From Chitinophagaceae bacterium (GTDB lineage Bacteria; Bacteroidota; Bacteroidia; Chitinophagales; Chitinophagaceae), in contig JAIETM010000009.1 of NCBI GenBank assembly GCA_019745155.1, positions 56,191-120,190 on the forward strand: a DNA stretch of 64,000 nucleotides, given 5' to 3'. Below, one piece after another: positions 18,519 through 27,384 of this stretch (positions are counted from its first letter, which is position 1; the number at the start of each line of letters is the position of its first letter). Both the position numbers and the translations under genes were made by a program. The notes beneath the pieces were generated by a model. The model did not search any database. It was not told where the DNA came from and saw only the letters and a program-made list of their open reading frames with translations.

Positions 18519-19556
18519 TTATTTTAATTGTAATTCGCTCAGTTTCAGTTGATGTACAATTCTTTGTTTGCCTGGCACATCTTTGATCTCCAGTTGGATG
18601 AGCGGATCAGTTTTTTGCCAATCAATGGTCACCATCCCAAAATGATTCTCCATTACGGGACCCTTGATACGATTACGATTGGGCGTAGCAAAATCCCAGG
18701 TAGAAGACAATCCACTCGATGTTAAATCATAGATGGGATATAAGCCTGGGTACTGCAGCTTTGATAATTCTGCATAATGTACATCACCAGATAAGAATAA
18801 CACACCATTGGCTTTTGTTTCTTTAATCAAGTTCAGCATGCGCTCTTGTTCATGCGGGAAATTGGCCCAAGCTTCATAGCCATTGAACTCAATAGAAAAC
18901 TGTGTACTGGAACCAATGATGCGCAAATCAGCCGGCTTACGCAATTCCTGCTCCAGCCATTTCCATTGTGCTTCACCTAATAAAGTAGAATCCTTGCTGG
19001 TATGTGGTGCATAATCTAATTCGTATTTGTAGCGTGGATCATTTTTCACTTCGCCACGATAAGGCAATAGATTATCTCGGAAGGTTCTATTATCAAGGAG
19101 AATAATCTGCAATGTTTTGCCATACTGCTGATAATAATACGAAGTATAGATACCCGCTCTTTGTCTGCGTCCAGATGCTGCGGGCTCTTTGAAGAAATCT
19201 AAAAAGATTTGCTTAGAAGAATCTTTGTATGGATAATGTCTACCCGCATCGTTACGACCAAAATCATGATCATCCCAAGTAGCAATGATGGGTGTGGATG
19301 CACGCAATGCCTTAAAACCCTTGTTGGCAGCTAATTGTCCATACTTGCGACGCATCACCTGCATATCATCCGTATCGGCATAGATATTATCACCCAGAAA
19401 AATAAAGAGGTCAGGTTTGTGTTGCAAAATGGTGCGAAACACCGGCAAAGGATGGTCTTCGTGCCCACAGGAACCAAAAGCAATTTTGGATATTGGCTTT
19501 TGTGCATATACTGCCTGCACCAACACGAGGAGACAAAATAAAATACGCCTTTGCAT
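18519..19556 (-). CDS. PhoD-like alkaline phosphatase / metallophosphoesterase
   Basis: A 345-aa secreted protein with signal peptide MQRRILFCLLVLVQAVYAQ and the PhoD-type metallophosphatase fold. Metal-binding motifs seen are FGSCGHED near 27-34, FLGDNIYAD near 53-61, WDDHDFG near 93-99 and SGDVHYAE near 254-261. These enzymes release phosphate from phosphodiesters or monoesters outside the cytoplasm. The family is varied, so the substrate stays open. The gene lies alone, followed on the same strand by the MATE gene after about 225 bases. Confidence 0.88.
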   Translation of the reverse strand: MQRRILFCLLVLVQAVYAQKPISKIAFGSCGHEDHPLPVFRTILQHKPDLFIFLGDNIYADTDDMQVMRRKYGQLAANKGFKALRASTPIIATWDDHDFGRNDAGRHYPYKDSSKQIFLDFFKEPAASGRRQRAGIYTSYYYQQYGKTLQIILLDNRTFRDNLLPYRGEVKNDPRYKYELDYAPHTSKDSTLLGEAQWKWLEQELRKPADLRIIGSSTQFSIEFNGYEAWANFPHEQERMLNLIKETKANGVLFLSGDVHYAELSKLQYPGLYPIYDLTSSGLSSTWDFATPNRNRIKGPVMENHFGMVTIDWQKTDPLIQLEIKDVPGKQRIVHQLKLSELQLK

Positions 19557-19593
19557 ACTAGAATTTTTTCCAAGATACGCAAAGGCGCAATTT

Positions 19594-20148
19594 TTATTGA
19601 CGGTAGGGCAAATCTTGAAAATTACCGTTCACAATAATATGCGAACGCTGCAGTGGGTCGGTCATACCTTGATTAAAACGCAGATTCACAATTTCACCAG
19701 TCATGATTTTGTTCACCGCACTATAACGCAGTGCAACTGTACCAGCTGCCGGCTCCAGACTATATTGTGTAGAACTAGGACTTAACACAATACCCAGTAA
19801 TGGTCGTACTTGCTGATTGGCTGAAGGGAAGTTGTGAATAGCAGCAATCAATTCATGTGAGCCTGCCTGCTTTCTGGTAAACGTGAATACATACTCTTTA
19901 CCATCTTCTTGATTCACGCCGGTGATACTCATGAAGGGCAGATCGCCACCACCGTTGTTCACTTTGCTGATATAACTATTCGCCCTTAACTCTACCGCAT
20001 CTAGTTGCACACTGGTTGAGCTACCATTTAAAAAATGAGTAGTGATGGTTAAAGTTGCTTTCGGATCAGGCACAAAGGGAACAGGTTTGGTACATGCTGT
20101 TAATAAACAAACAACACCAATACATACACTTAAAAAACTACGCATCAT
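19594..20148 (-). CDS. Putative lipoprotein of unknown function
   Basis: A 184-aa lipoprotein. The start is placed at the ATG at 20148 because a lipoprotein signal follows (MMRSFLSVCIGVVCLLTAC, lipobox LTAC). The mature part is beta-rich and resembles small periplasmic or surface lipoproteins of Bacteroidota, with no recognised domain. It ends 37 bases upstream of the PhoD-like gene on the same strand, so the two may be co-transcribed. Confidence 0.7.
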   Translation of the reverse strand: MMRSFLSVCIGVVCLLTACTKPVPFVPDPKATLTITTHFLNGSSTSVQLDAVELRANSYISKVNNGGGDLPFMSITGVNQEDGKEYVFTFTRKQAGSHELIAAIHNFPSANQQVRPLLGIVLSPSSTQYSLEPAAGTVALRYSAVNKIMTGEIVNLRFNQGMTDPLQRSHIIVNGNFQDLPYRQ

Positions 20149-20230
20149 ACTTTTTTTGCAACGAAAATGCGTGTGCAGGAAAAAACACAAAAGCCAAAAT
20201 CCCGCATCGGTTATTGTACATGATTATTGG

Positions 20231-20262
20231 TAAGAAAATATGTGATGCCCTATCACATATTT
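20231..20262 (-). terminator. Terminator, palindromic, after the outer-membrane protein gene
   Basis: A perfect 8-bp stem (TATGTGAT / ATCACATA, 5-base loop) directly follows the stop at 20264 and is followed on the minus strand by TTTTCTT. A TTTTTT run on the other side means it could also work in the plus direction. Confidence 0.7.
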
Positions 20263-20263
20263 T

Positions 20264-20809
20264 TTAGAAAACTATGCCCAGTTTCAGAGAAGCTTCTGGA
20301 TTCAATAAGGGCAAAGTATAGCGAGAACTGCCTACCAGTATGTTTTTATCACCAGCAATACGAAGACTAAGGCCCGCCCATGGCGAGAGATAGTATCGTT
20401 TGCCAAAACGATAGTGATAACCTGCGCTTCCATTCAAAAGATAGTTGCTGAAACTAGCAGCAACGCCTGAGTTTTTTTCCTGAATGCTGCTATTCCACAA
20501 AACTGCACCACCGCCTATCCAGAAGCCGGTCCAATCTGGCTTGAAAAAATAATCCGCCACCAAAGCATATGCATGAATGCGATGTTTGGTGAAACCCTTG
20601 GTGGTAGTGATATCTGGTTTGCGCACATCTGCCGTGAGCAGTCTAATGCGGGTTTGATTTTTACCCACCCATCCTGCAGCAAAATAGCCGCCTAGTGCAT
20701 AAGGCAATACATCCAACTCAGCACCACCCTGCCAGCGATGCTTTGCACTATCCTGTGCCGACAATTGCGAAGCAATTGCACAAAAGAGGAGTACCCATAT
20801 TATTTTCAT
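20264..20809 (-). CDS. Putative outer-membrane beta-barrel protein
   Basis: A 181-aa protein with signal peptide MKIIWVLLFCAIASQLSAQ. Many short amphipathic strands alternate with aromatic residues (GGYFAAGWVGK, YYLSPWAGLSLRIAG, and a C-terminal ASLKLGIVF). The pattern and terminal phenylalanine are typical of small outer-membrane barrels. No specific function is recognised. It is transcribed away from the M20 peptidase gene. Confidence 0.65.
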   Translation of the reverse strand: MKIIWVLLFCAIASQLSAQDSAKHRWQGGAELDVLPYALGGYFAAGWVGKNQTRIRLLTADVRKPDITTTKGFTKHRIHAYALVADYFFKPDWTGFWIGGGAVLWNSSIQEKNSGVAASFSNYLLNGSAGYHYRFGKRYYLSPWAGLSLRIAGDKNILVGSSRYTLPLLNPEASLKLGIVF

Positions 20810-20910
20810 GACAGCAAACTAATTGGTTTTCGCATCGCATACCATGATTTTCGTCAGCCATTTCAGTGGATGATCTTAACCATTGCCTATCTTCATACAA
20901 ACCCTTGACG

Positions 20911-22191
20911 ATGAAAAAGTCCCTATTCGCTTTGTGCTTATTGCTGAATTTTTGTGCGTATGCGCAATTGAGCAGTCAAGAACAGCAGTTGATTACACTA
21001 ATCCAACAACAAATGCCGCAGACCATTGATCTGCTGAAAGCATCAGTAAATATCAATAGTGGCACATTCCATATCAAGGGCGTAAAAGCTGTAGGCGAAT
21101 TGTATGCAAAAGAATTAAGGGCTTTGGGTTTTACGGTAGAGTGGATTGCAATGCCTGATTCGTTGAAGCGCGCAGGACATCTGGTTGCCTACAGAAAGGG
21201 TAAAAAAGGTAAAAAGCTTTTCCTGATTGGTCATTTAGACACCGTATTTGAACCAGACATGCCGGCCAATCCCTTTACTATGTTGAACGACAGTACTGCA
21301 ACTGGTCAGGGTGTGAATGATATGAAGGGCGGAGATGTACTCATCATTGCTGCATTGAAAGCCATGCATCAATTGCGTATGCTGGATGAAACAAATATCA
21401 CGGTGTACATGACTGGTGATGAAGAAAATGCAGCTCATCCCAGAGAAATCTCCAGAGGCGATTTCATCGCGCGCGCAAAAGAACACGATATTGCTTTGGC
21501 TTTTGAAACAGCTACCAATCTCAATACGGTTGCTACAGCACGCCGTGGCGCTAGCGGTTGGCATTTGGAAGTAGAAGGCAGACAAGCGCATTCTTCCGGT
21601 GTTTTTGGTACTGCGGGTTATGGGGCTATTTATGAAGCTGCACGTATTGTGAACAGCTTTCGCGAAACACTGAGTAAGGAACAATACCTCACATTCAATC
21701 CGGGTTTATTCATGGGTGGTTCTGAATTAAACTATCAGGAGACTGCTCAAAGTGGTACGGTATCGGGCAAGACCAATATCATTTCTCCTAAAACAGTTGT
21801 GATTGGTGATTTACGCTTTATCTCTGAAACGCAAAAAGAAAATGCGCGCAATACCATGCGACAGATTGTTGGTCAATCACTACCGGGTACAAAAGCCAGT
21901 ATTCAATTCAGTGATGGTATTCCTGCCATGTCGCCCACAGAAGGTAACGCAAAACTCGCTGTTCAATTAAGTGCAGTCAGCGAAGCCATGGGTTTGGGTA
22001 AAGTGAATCCGGGTAATCCAGGCAGCAGGGGCGCTGGCGATATTTCTTATGTAGCACAGTATGTAGATTGTTTGGATGGATTGGGCGCTTCGGGCCGAGG
22101 CGCACATGCACCAGGTGAAACCATTAACCTGAAAGAGTACCCATTGTTGATTCAAAGAACGGCTGTGTTCTTGTATAGATTAACTAGATAA
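20911..22191 (+). CDS. Secreted M20-family metallopeptidase
   Basis: A 426-aa zinc peptidase of the M20 (glutamate carboxypeptidase/ArgE) family, exported by the signal peptide MKKSLFALCLLLNFCAYAQ. The ATG at 20911 is chosen for that reason over an upstream start. Expected metal ligands are H108 in GHLDTV, the bridging D137 in VNDMKGGD and the catalytic pair E171/E172 in TGDEEN. A histidine near the C-terminus lies in GAHAPGE. The dimerisation domain begins near RRGASGWHLEVEGRQAHSS. It probably cleaves dipeptides or N-acylated amino acids in the periplasm. Confidence 0.9.
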   Translation: MKKSLFALCLLLNFCAYAQLSSQEQQLITLIQQQMPQTIDLLKASVNINSGTFHIKGVKAVGELYAKELRALGFTVEWIAMPDSLKRAGHLVAYRKGKKGKKLFLIGHLDTVFEPDMPANPFTMLNDSTATGQGVNDMKGGDVLIIAALKAMHQLRMLDETNITVYMTGDEENAAHPREISRGDFIARAKEHDIALAFETATNLNTVATARRGASGWHLEVEGRQAHSSGVFGTAGYGAIYEAARIVNSFRETLSKEQYLTFNPGLFMGGSELNYQETAQSGTVSGKTNIISPKTVVIGDLRFISETQKENARNTMRQIVGQSLPGTKASIQFSDGIPAMSPTEGNAKLAVQLSAVSEAMGLGKVNPGNPGSRGAGDISYVAQYVDCLDGLGASGRGAHAPGETINLKEYPLLIQRTAVFLYRLTR

Positions 22192-22211
22192 AATATATAG
22201 CTTAATAAAGC

Positions 22212-22439
22212 ATGGTGTATAATACTGGATATACCGATCTTGTTTTTTTAGAAGCTGAACAAGCATTCTTTTTACAGCTTGCCCAACAAGTATTGAGGGG
22301 TGTTACTGAACCCAGACCAGGACCTGAAGAAATCATGCGCCGCATGGAATGGGAGCCAGATTTCGCAGGTGCTTATTTGATTTTTACTGCATTGCTGAAG
22401 CAGGAGCTATATTATGCCCATTACATCAAATGGAATTAA
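22212..22439 (+). CDS. Small hypothetical protein
   Basis: A 75-aa acidic, aromatic-rich protein with no signal or membrane segment and no recognised family. It starts 20 bases after the M20 peptidase stop on the same strand and has ordinary codon use for the region, which supports it being real. The function is unknown. Confidence 0.5.
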   Translation: MVYNTGYTDLVFLEAEQAFFLQLAQQVLRGVTEPRPGPEEIMRRMEWEPDFAGAYLIFTALLKQELYYAHYIKWN

Positions 22440-22621
22440 TGTAAACATTTAAAATACCTGTTTATAGGTAGATCACTACTAATGATTAGGCTATCAATTA
22501 GTTAGCATTGATACTACTTGTATAAAACCGTTTTCAGCATCATTCAACAAGATTAAAATTTTCAAAAACTGCTTTGTGTACCGATTATTTGCGGAACTTA
22601 AAGGAAACCAAAACAAAGCAC

Positions 22622-23143
22622 ATGAAAACAACACTCGCTGTATTAGCGCTGATCAGCTTTATTGCCTGTAATCAGCCCGCAACAGAAAAAGCAGCAACAA
22701 GTACAGAAGATGATGCTGTTACACTGCCTGCAAAAATCATGTACGAAGGAAAAGCAGCAATAGGCAATATGGCCAATCTTGCTACGGTTATGCATTGGAA
22801 CAAATTTATGATTGCTGGCCAGGTAGACAGTGCCGGCACACTGATTGCTGATACACTCACCACAACACTTGGCGATGGAAAAAGTATGACACTTGTTCAC
22901 GACTCAGCAATTGCCATGTTGAAACAATGGAGGGGAACAATGGATAGCGCGAATCAAGTCTATGGCGCAGCATTTCCTGTAGATAATACCACCAAGGGAG
23001 ATGAATGGGTATTACAGTGGACAACAGAAACCTATCACCTCAAAACTGGTAAAACAGAAAAATATTCTCTGTTTGAGAGCTATCGTATGAAAGATGGCAA
23101 AATCAGGGAAATTTCTCAGTTCGCTAGACCTGTTGTACAATAG
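22622..23143 (+). CDS. Lipoprotein with SnoaL/NTF2-like domain
   Basis: A 173-aa lipoprotein. The start at 22622 precedes a lipoprotein signal (MKTTLAVLALISFIAC). The mature part is compatible with an NTF2/SnoaL-like alpha-beta barrel (AGTLIADTLTTTLGDGKSM...WVLQWTTETYHLKTGKTEKYSLFESYRMKDGKI). Such domains bind small ligands or act as enzymes, but no catalytic residue can be assigned. A terminator follows. Confidence 0.7.
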   Translation: MKTTLAVLALISFIACNQPATEKAATSTEDDAVTLPAKIMYEGKAAIGNMANLATVMHWNKFMIAGQVDSAGTLIADTLTTTLGDGKSMTLVHDSAIAMLKQWRGTMDSANQVYGAAFPVDNTTKGDEWVLQWTTETYHLKTGKTEKYSLFESYRMKDGKIREISQFARPVVQ

Positions 23144-23170
23144 GTATCTTCAGAAACAAACTATACAACA

Positions 23171-23200
23171 AAGCCCTTTCAGATGAAAGGGCTTTTCTTT
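23171..23200 (+). terminator. Rho-independent terminator after the SnoaL-like lipoprotein gene
   Basis: A 10-bp stem (AAGCCCTTTC / GAAAGGGCTT, 4-base loop) followed by TTTTCTTTT lies 28 bases after the stop. Confidence 0.85.
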
Positions 23201-23306
23201 TGGGGAAAATACCCGAGTCAGGGTATCTAGCGCAAAAAACAAGGGTATAGCTTCGCTGTAAACAAACTGCCGAGTATCTTTAAGCACTTGATTAACCCTT
23301 TGCCTC

Positions 23307-25574
23307 ATGAGACTTTTCTTGGTGCTGCCCTTACTATTGTCTATTGCATACGCACAAAACGCAACTAAGATTGCTTCGCTGAAAGAGCAGCTGAATACAG
23401 CCCGTATAGATACTGCGCGAATTAATTTACTCAATCGTATTGCGAATGCCTATGCACAGGGCGATTCAGCCAATGCATATCAATACAGCCTGCAAGCCAT
23501 CAGCTTAGCCAATAAGCTCAACTATAAAATAGGTTTGGCTGATGCATGGTTGGCACAGGGCACAGCGCAGCAGTTTCGCAATCACCTGCAACAAGCTTTG
23601 CAGCTGTTTCAGCAAGCAGGTGACATCTATCTCCAACAAAAGAAAGAAGACGATTACGCCAACACGGTAGATCAGATTGGTAAGATTTATTATTTACAAT
23701 CAAAGTATCAGGAAGCACTGAACAATTATGAAAAAGCGGAGAAGTTGTATCAGAAAAGAAATAACCTCGCCGGCCTAGGTACGGTGTACAGTAATATGTC
23801 GATCGCTTATCAGGACAAAGGCGAGAAAGACAAAGCCATCACCTATATGCTAGATGCTTTGCGCATCAGTGAGCAGCGTAACGACAAGAATGTAGGTGTG
23901 ATTGAAAATAATTTAGGTAAACTGTTTTTTGAGATTCGCAATTATCCGGAAGCGAAGAATTATCTCAACAGAAGTATCCGCTCCTGCCTGGCAGAAGGCA
24001 ATTATATCGATGCAGGAAAAGCACAGCTGAATATGGCCAATGTCTTTATTACGGAAGTGGATTACACAAAGGGCATTGAGTATTTAGATGCAGCCAGAAC
24101 CAGTTTTGAAAAGGGTAATTTCAAAAGAGGTGTACAAGCTTGTGCCAATAATATCGGTGCGCTCTATATCCGTCAGGGTAAATATGAACAAGCTATTCCA
24201 CCACTACAACAAGCATTAGGCATTGCTAGAGAAAGTAAAAGCTATTCCGGCGTAGCACTCATTGAACAGAATATCGGCTATGCTTATACCCTGATGGGAA
24301 AATATGCACCTGCTTTGGAATGGCTGAATAAAGCAGAAGAAACCGCTAAGCTAGGTACGGATCAATATACATTTGGAGAGATCTACCTGCATCGCTCCCA
24401 ATTGGATTCTGCGTTGGGCAATTATCAAAGTGCTTATTTCTACAAATCTAAATACCAACAGATCAGCGATAAATTATTGAATGAAAAAGTAGCGCGTCAG
24501 GTAAACGAGCTACAAACCAAATACGATACGGAAAAGAAAGCCCATCAAATTGAATTGTTGAGTAAGGATAATTCCATCAAAGCGCTATTGATTGATCAAC
24601 AGCAATTATCGCTTACTAAAAACGCTTTGCAATTAAGCGAAGCAAATCTAACTATTACCAAAAACGAACTTGACCTGAACAAGCAGCGAGAAATCATTCT
24701 GCAACAACAACTGGATTCAGCCACCAAGGCCAAGCAGATTACTGAACTCGATAAACAAAATCGCATCAAAGCGCTGGAGCTGGAAAAACAAGAACTGGAA
24801 ATCGCCAGAAAGAATACCATTCTTTTTGTTGTGGTTGCGCTTTCGGCCATGGGTGCTTTACTCGCTTATTCCTTCCATCGCAGAAAACAATTGAAGCAAG
24901 CAGCGGCCATGCAAGAAGCTTTGCGTAGAAAAGAAGACCTGGCAACCAAGGCTGTACTGGAAGCAGAAGAAAACGAACGCAAGCGTATTGCTTCAGATTT
25001 GCATGATGGTGTTGGTCAGATGATGAGTGCTGCCAAGATGAATCTCTCTGCCATGGAAAGTGAATTATCCTTCAATGATCCTGCACAGAAAGCGGCTTTC
25101 GATAAAGTACTGGCCTTAATTGATGATAGCTGTAAAGAAGTGCGCAGCGTATCGCACAATATGATGCCCAATGCCTTGCTGAAAAATGGTTTGGCTGCCG
25201 CTGTGCGGGAATTCATCAATCAGATTGATGCCCGCGTGTTGAAAGTGAATTTATATACAGAAGGTTTACAAGAACACTTGGATAAAAACACCGAAGCCGT
25301 TTTATACCGGGTAATTCAGGAATGCGTGAATAATGTGATCAAACATGCTGGCGCGAATCAATTGGATATTTCTATTATCCGAGATGCTGATGGTATTGCC
25401 GCAACCATTGAAGACAATGGCAAGGGCTTTGATCTGAATGATGCCAATAAACGAAACGGTATCGGACTAAAAAATATTCAGACGCGTATTAGCTATCTCA
25501 AAGGCACAGTGGAATGGGATGCGGCTCCCGGCAGAGGCACTTTGATTGCTATTCATGTACCGGCAGCAGCATAA
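23307..25574 (+). CDS. TPR-containing sensor histidine kinase (HisKA_3 type)
   Basis: A 755-aa membrane kinase. A signal sequence (MRLFLVLPLLLSIAYAQ) leads a periplasmic tetratricopeptide array over about residues 30-390, followed by a coiled coil, one membrane helix near 503-523, and a NarX-type kinase core. The phospho-accepting histidine is probably H566 in ASDLHDGVGQM. The ATPase part shows ENDxGKGFD-type and GIGLKNIQTR motifs. It pairs with the LuxR-type regulator 170 bases downstream. Such pairs sense an unknown envelope signal through the repeats. Confidence 0.92.
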   Translation: MRLFLVLPLLLSIAYAQNATKIASLKEQLNTARIDTARINLLNRIANAYAQGDSANAYQYSLQAISLANKLNYKIGLADAWLAQGTAQQFRNHLQQALQLFQQAGDIYLQQKKEDDYANTVDQIGKIYYLQSKYQEALNNYEKAEKLYQKRNNLAGLGTVYSNMSIAYQDKGEKDKAITYMLDALRISEQRNDKNVGVIENNLGKLFFEIRNYPEAKNYLNRSIRSCLAEGNYIDAGKAQLNMANVFITEVDYTKGIEYLDAARTSFEKGNFKRGVQACANNIGALYIRQGKYEQAIPPLQQALGIARESKSYSGVALIEQNIGYAYTLMGKYAPALEWLNKAEETAKLGTDQYTFGEIYLHRSQLDSALGNYQSAYFYKSKYQQISDKLLNEKVARQVNELQTKYDTEKKAHQIELLSKDNSIKALLIDQQQLSLTKNALQLSEANLTITKNELDLNKQREIILQQQLDSATKAKQITELDKQNRIKALELEKQELEIARKNTILFVVVALSAMGALLAYSFHRRKQLKQAAAMQEALRRKEDLATKAVLEAEENERKRIASDLHDGVGQMMSAAKMNLSAMESELSFNDPAQKAAFDKVLALIDDSCKEVRSVSHNMMPNALLKNGLAAAVREFINQIDARVLKVNLYTEGLQEHLDKNTEAVLYRVIQECVNNVIKHAGANQLDISIIRDADGIAATIEDNGKGFDLNDANKRNGIGLKNIQTRISYLKGTVEWDAAPGRGTLIAIHVPAAA

Positions 25575-25744
25575 ATACCATGAAATGGGTATTGCCTGTA
25601 CGCCTAGTTGCAAATACTTTTACAGCACATCCTTGGAAGATTCCGGAGAAGGTCGTCGTCGGGGGGCAGGCTTATCCGGATCTTTCAGGATGACTATTCA
25701 CCGCTCGTGTGGGTTTTGTATATTCGGTGCGGCAATTAACCCCG

Positions 25745-26386
25745 ATGAGCAGGAAAACAATCAGCGTGGCCATAACAGACGATCACCAGATCGTAATTGA
25801 CGGTATCACCGCACTTTTACAAGGTCACCCCCATATTCGCATTGCACATATTGCTACATCCGGCAAGACCATGCTGGAACTGCTGAAAAATGCACCGGTC
25901 GATGTCTTACTCACCGATATCATGATGCCTGAGATGACGGGACAAGAATTAGCCAAAGCAGTTAAACAAGCATTTCCTGAAACCAGAATACTGGCTTTGA
26001 GCATGAGTGGCCAGGGCGATATCGTAAACGAGATGATCAATGAAGCAGATATTGCTGGTTATGTGTTGAAGAATATCAGCAAGCAAGATTTGATTGCCGC
26101 CATTGAAAAAGTTGCATCCGGTGGTATTTATTTCAGTGAGGAAGTATTGAATGAGCTGGCGCGATTTGATCAGGTAGCGAAAGAAAACGAGACAGCACAA
26201 TTAACTGCTCGAGAGATTGAGATCATCCGACTGATTGAAAAAGAACTATCGAACAAAGCCATCGCAGAAAAATTATTCATCAGCGAACGAACTGTTGAAA
26301 CACATCGCAAGAATATTTTCCGCAAGACCAATGCAAGTAGTGTCTTGGGCTTGATTAAATACGCTTATCAGCACAAACTCATTTAG
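25745..26386 (+). CDS. LuxR/NarL-family response regulator
   Basis: A 213-aa regulator. The receiver domain has acidic residues DDHQ near the N-terminus and the phospho-site D in LLTDIMMPEMTG near residue 54. A C-terminal LuxR-type helix-turn-helix has the family signature (LTAREIEIIRLIEKELSNKA, then ISERTVETHRKNI). The ATG at 25745 gives the usual start of the receiver; an earlier start at 25709 is less likely. It is the cognate partner of the TPR kinase just upstream. Its last 8 bases overlap the end of a glycosylase remnant on the other strand. Confidence 0.92.
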   Translation: MSRKTISVAITDDHQIVIDGITALLQGHPHIRIAHIATSGKTMLELLKNAPVDVLLTDIMMPEMTGQELAKAVKQAFPETRILALSMSGQGDIVNEMINEADIAGYVLKNISKQDLIAAIEKVASGGIYFSEEVLNELARFDQVAKENETAQLTAREIEIIRLIEKELSNKAIAEKLFISERTVETHRKNIFRKTNASSVLGLIKYAYQHKLI

Positions 26387-26540
26387 ACTTACCTAGTACA
26401 TCCAGATACTGCGTAATATAGTCTTGCAGGTATTTTCTTTTATACTGCATGATAAATCGCGGATGTGGTAACACATCAATCTCCTGAAACCATTGGTATT
26501 GGTCGTTCAAATCTGAGAGATAGCGCGTTAGGATGACCCA
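26379..26540 (-). pseudogene. C-terminal remnant of a DUF4918/SMUG2-type uracil-DNA glycosylase
   Basis: An open minus-strand frame of 53 codons with no start ends in RFIMQYKRKYLQDYITQYLD. It strongly resembles the C-terminus of Bacteroidota uracil-DNA glycosylases of the DUF4918 (SMUG2) family, which end with a conserved HPRFIMQYRRK block. A stop (TAA at 26541-26543) lies just upstream in frame, and the DNA beyond it is unlike the gene. The N-terminal part of what looks like the same gene lies at 33334-33209, on the same strand, beyond a 6.7-kb island. Both identifications are from memory of the family. Confidence 0.65.
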
Positions 26541-26596
26541 TTACCTTATTACAATAAAACTACTGCATTTAAAGGTATTTTGGCATGTAGCGATGA

Positions 26597-26899
26597 TTAC
26601 TCCCCCTGTACACCAATTTGCCCCAGATATCTTTTGTATGCGGCATCAATCGTTTTATTCATTTTCTTGACGCGACTATTTATAAAAAAAGCAATTAGTA
26701 TCATCGGAATTCCAACAAAAACACCAATAATGGTAAGGCTAATAAGAATACCGCCGCTGAGAAGCCCCCAAAACATAAACTTACCCAGCTTAGCTTGTGC
26801 GCTGATACCTTTTGCCGCAGTTGCCAAAACATCTGGGTCCTTGGAGTTAGTCATTTTAAGAATACCAATAACGGTCTGTTCATCAATTGAAAAAAACAT
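26597..26899 (-). CDS. Small membrane protein of unknown function
   Basis: A 100-aa protein with two adjacent hydrophobic segments (about residues 40-72: KFMFWGLLSGGILISLTIIG and the next helix) and charged termini. No family is recognised. It is the last gene on the minus strand of the island, probably downstream of the lipoprotein gene. Confidence 0.55.
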   Translation of the reverse strand: MFFSIDEQTVIGILKMTNSKDPDVLATAAKGISAQAKLGKFMFWGLLSGGILISLTIIGVFVGIPMILIAFFINSRVKKMNKTIDAAYKRYLGQIGVQGE

Positions 26900-27053
26900 A
26901 TAGATTTAGTTTAAAGGTGAAATGTTGCCAGCCATTGAAATAATTTATTTTGATTACTAATTCTACTATTGCTTAGTAACCTTAATAATACTTAAACCAA
27001 GCATACTTTCTTCGTAGCCAACTCGATCATTTTTACAACTCCTTACACAAAAT

Positions 27054-27356
27054 TTATTTACAAAATTTTCCTATCACTTTACCTCCGTCAATGCACCCGT
27101 TTGAATCAATGGTTAATATTTGATTTCCTTTTTCGGTAATAAATTTTAATTCTTTGCCCTTTAGCTCGTAACTCACTTCTGTACTCATACCCATAGAAGT
27201 TATTTTTGCTTTTGAGCTAGAAACAAACTCAATCCGATCTATCACTTCTCCCAATCCACTATTCTTGGAAGGTTTGTAAACTCCTGATAAGCCAGATGAG
27301 CAGGAGATAATACTTGTAGCAATCATTGCTAATAACAAGAATGACGTTTTTTTCAT
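27054..27356 (-). CDS. Small lipoprotein of unknown function
   Basis: A 100-aa lipoprotein starting at 27356 (MKKTSFLLLAMIATSIISC). The mature part, GLSGVYKPSKNSGLGEVIDRIEF, then short strands, resembles small extracytoplasmic beta proteins in which a short-range feature such as Y-x-P is followed by strand pairs. No function is recognised. It follows the WG-repeat protein gene by about 30 bases on the same strand. Confidence 0.65.
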   Translation of the reverse strand: MKKTSFLLLAMIATSIISCSSGLSGVYKPSKNSGLGEVIDRIEFVSSSKAKITSMGMSTEVSYELKGKELKFITEKGNQILTIDSNGCIDGGKVIGKFCK

Positions 27357-27384
27357 TTTAAAATTTTTATGTGGTAAGTAATTT

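Noticed and set aside
22643..22900. Reverse-strand frames inside the lipoprotein gene
   Set aside because: Shadow of the plus-strand lipoprotein; cysteine-rich and without start signals.
23518..25219. Several small reverse-strand frames inside the TPR kinase
   Set aside because: They are shadows of the long, well-supported kinase gene.
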